Part shown: positions 13,517 through 13,523 of the stretch, piece after piece
Numbering within the stretch: position 1 is the stretch's first letter
Layout of the letters: every line of letters begins with the position of its first letter
Source: UBA931 sp036825435
GTDB taxonomy: Bacteria > Pseudomonadota > Gammaproteobacteria > Burkholderiales > Casimicrobiaceae
Length of the DNA stretch: 13,523 nt
Direction of reading: 5' to 3'
NCBI GenBank assembly: GCA_036825435.1
Contig: DAISYG010000061.1
Span: forward strand, 1 to 13,523
Notes under the pieces: model-generated
Told to the model about the DNA's origin: nothing
The model's input: the letters and a program-made list of their open reading frames with translations, nothing else
The model's database searches: none
Made by a program: the position numbers and the translations under genes

Positions 13517-13523
13517 TATCAAG

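Larger units (their letters stand above)
13258..13523. other. Gene-free region upstream of rsmB
   Basis: No convincing gene is seen on either strand. The stretch contains a type 3 repeat next to rsmB and a type 2 repeat near the window end. The 165 bases between them have no feature I can name and no clear promoter. Confidence 0.6.

Noticed and set aside
1..13523. CRISPR array, tRNA or rRNA genes, transposase genes
   Set aside because: No regularly spaced identical repeats, no cloverleaf or rRNA-like stretches, and no transposase motifs were found; the repeats present are short, dispersed and non-coding.

Overview
The window looks like the replication-origin neighbourhood of a betaproteobacterial chromosome of moderate GC content. 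The evidence is gene content and order. dnaN is followed directly by gyrB with no recF between them. mnmG, rsmG and parA form a leftward operon. rsmB, a DUF4390 gene, ntrY and ntrX form a second compact leftward operon, an arrangement I associate with Betaproteobacteria. I cannot name a genus.

Layout. Positions 1-380 hold no gene, only interspersed repeats, hairpins and a good terminator candidate downstream of parA. Positions 381-3740 carry parA, rsmG and mnmG on the minus strand, with overlapping ends (mnmG/rsmG by ATGA, rsmG/parA by 8 bases through a TTG start). Positions 3741-4081 are an AT-rich divergent gap with a perfect 16-bp parS palindrome, one perfect DnaA box and a long A/T inverted repeat: the likely oriC/centromere segment. 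Positions 4082-7698 carry dnaN and gyrB on the plus strand, separated by a strong terminator-like hairpin. A near-consensus promoter inside the end of dnaN could drive gyrB. Positions 7699-7912 are a convergent gap full of repeats. Positions 7913-13257 carry the rsmB, DUF4390, ntrY, ntrX operon on the minus strand. Positions 13258-13523 are again repeats and no recognisable gene.

Functionally the left and centre combine replication (DnaN clamp, GyrB), segregation (ParA and parS) and translation upkeep (MnmG tRNA modification, RsmG 16S methylation). The right operon couples a second 16S methyltransferase (RsmB) to a membrane two-component system (NtrY/NtrX) through a small secreted or periplasmic protein.

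The most notable points are these. (1) The block usually found between mnmG and dnaN (mnmE, yidC, rnpA, rpmH, dnaA) is absent, so dnaA must lie elsewhere or be missing. (2) NtrX has an intact receiver and DNA-binding domain, but its AAA+ domain lacks the Walker A lysine, the Walker B aspartate, the GAFTGA loop and the arginine finger. (3) GyrB has Gln at the position of the aminocoumarin-contacting Arg136 of E. coli. (4) The same interspersed repeat families fill every long gene-free stretch and run into the ends of genes. Two related copies lie in opposite orientation close to the two window ends. I found no clearly new multi-gene system; the rest is conserved housekeeping.
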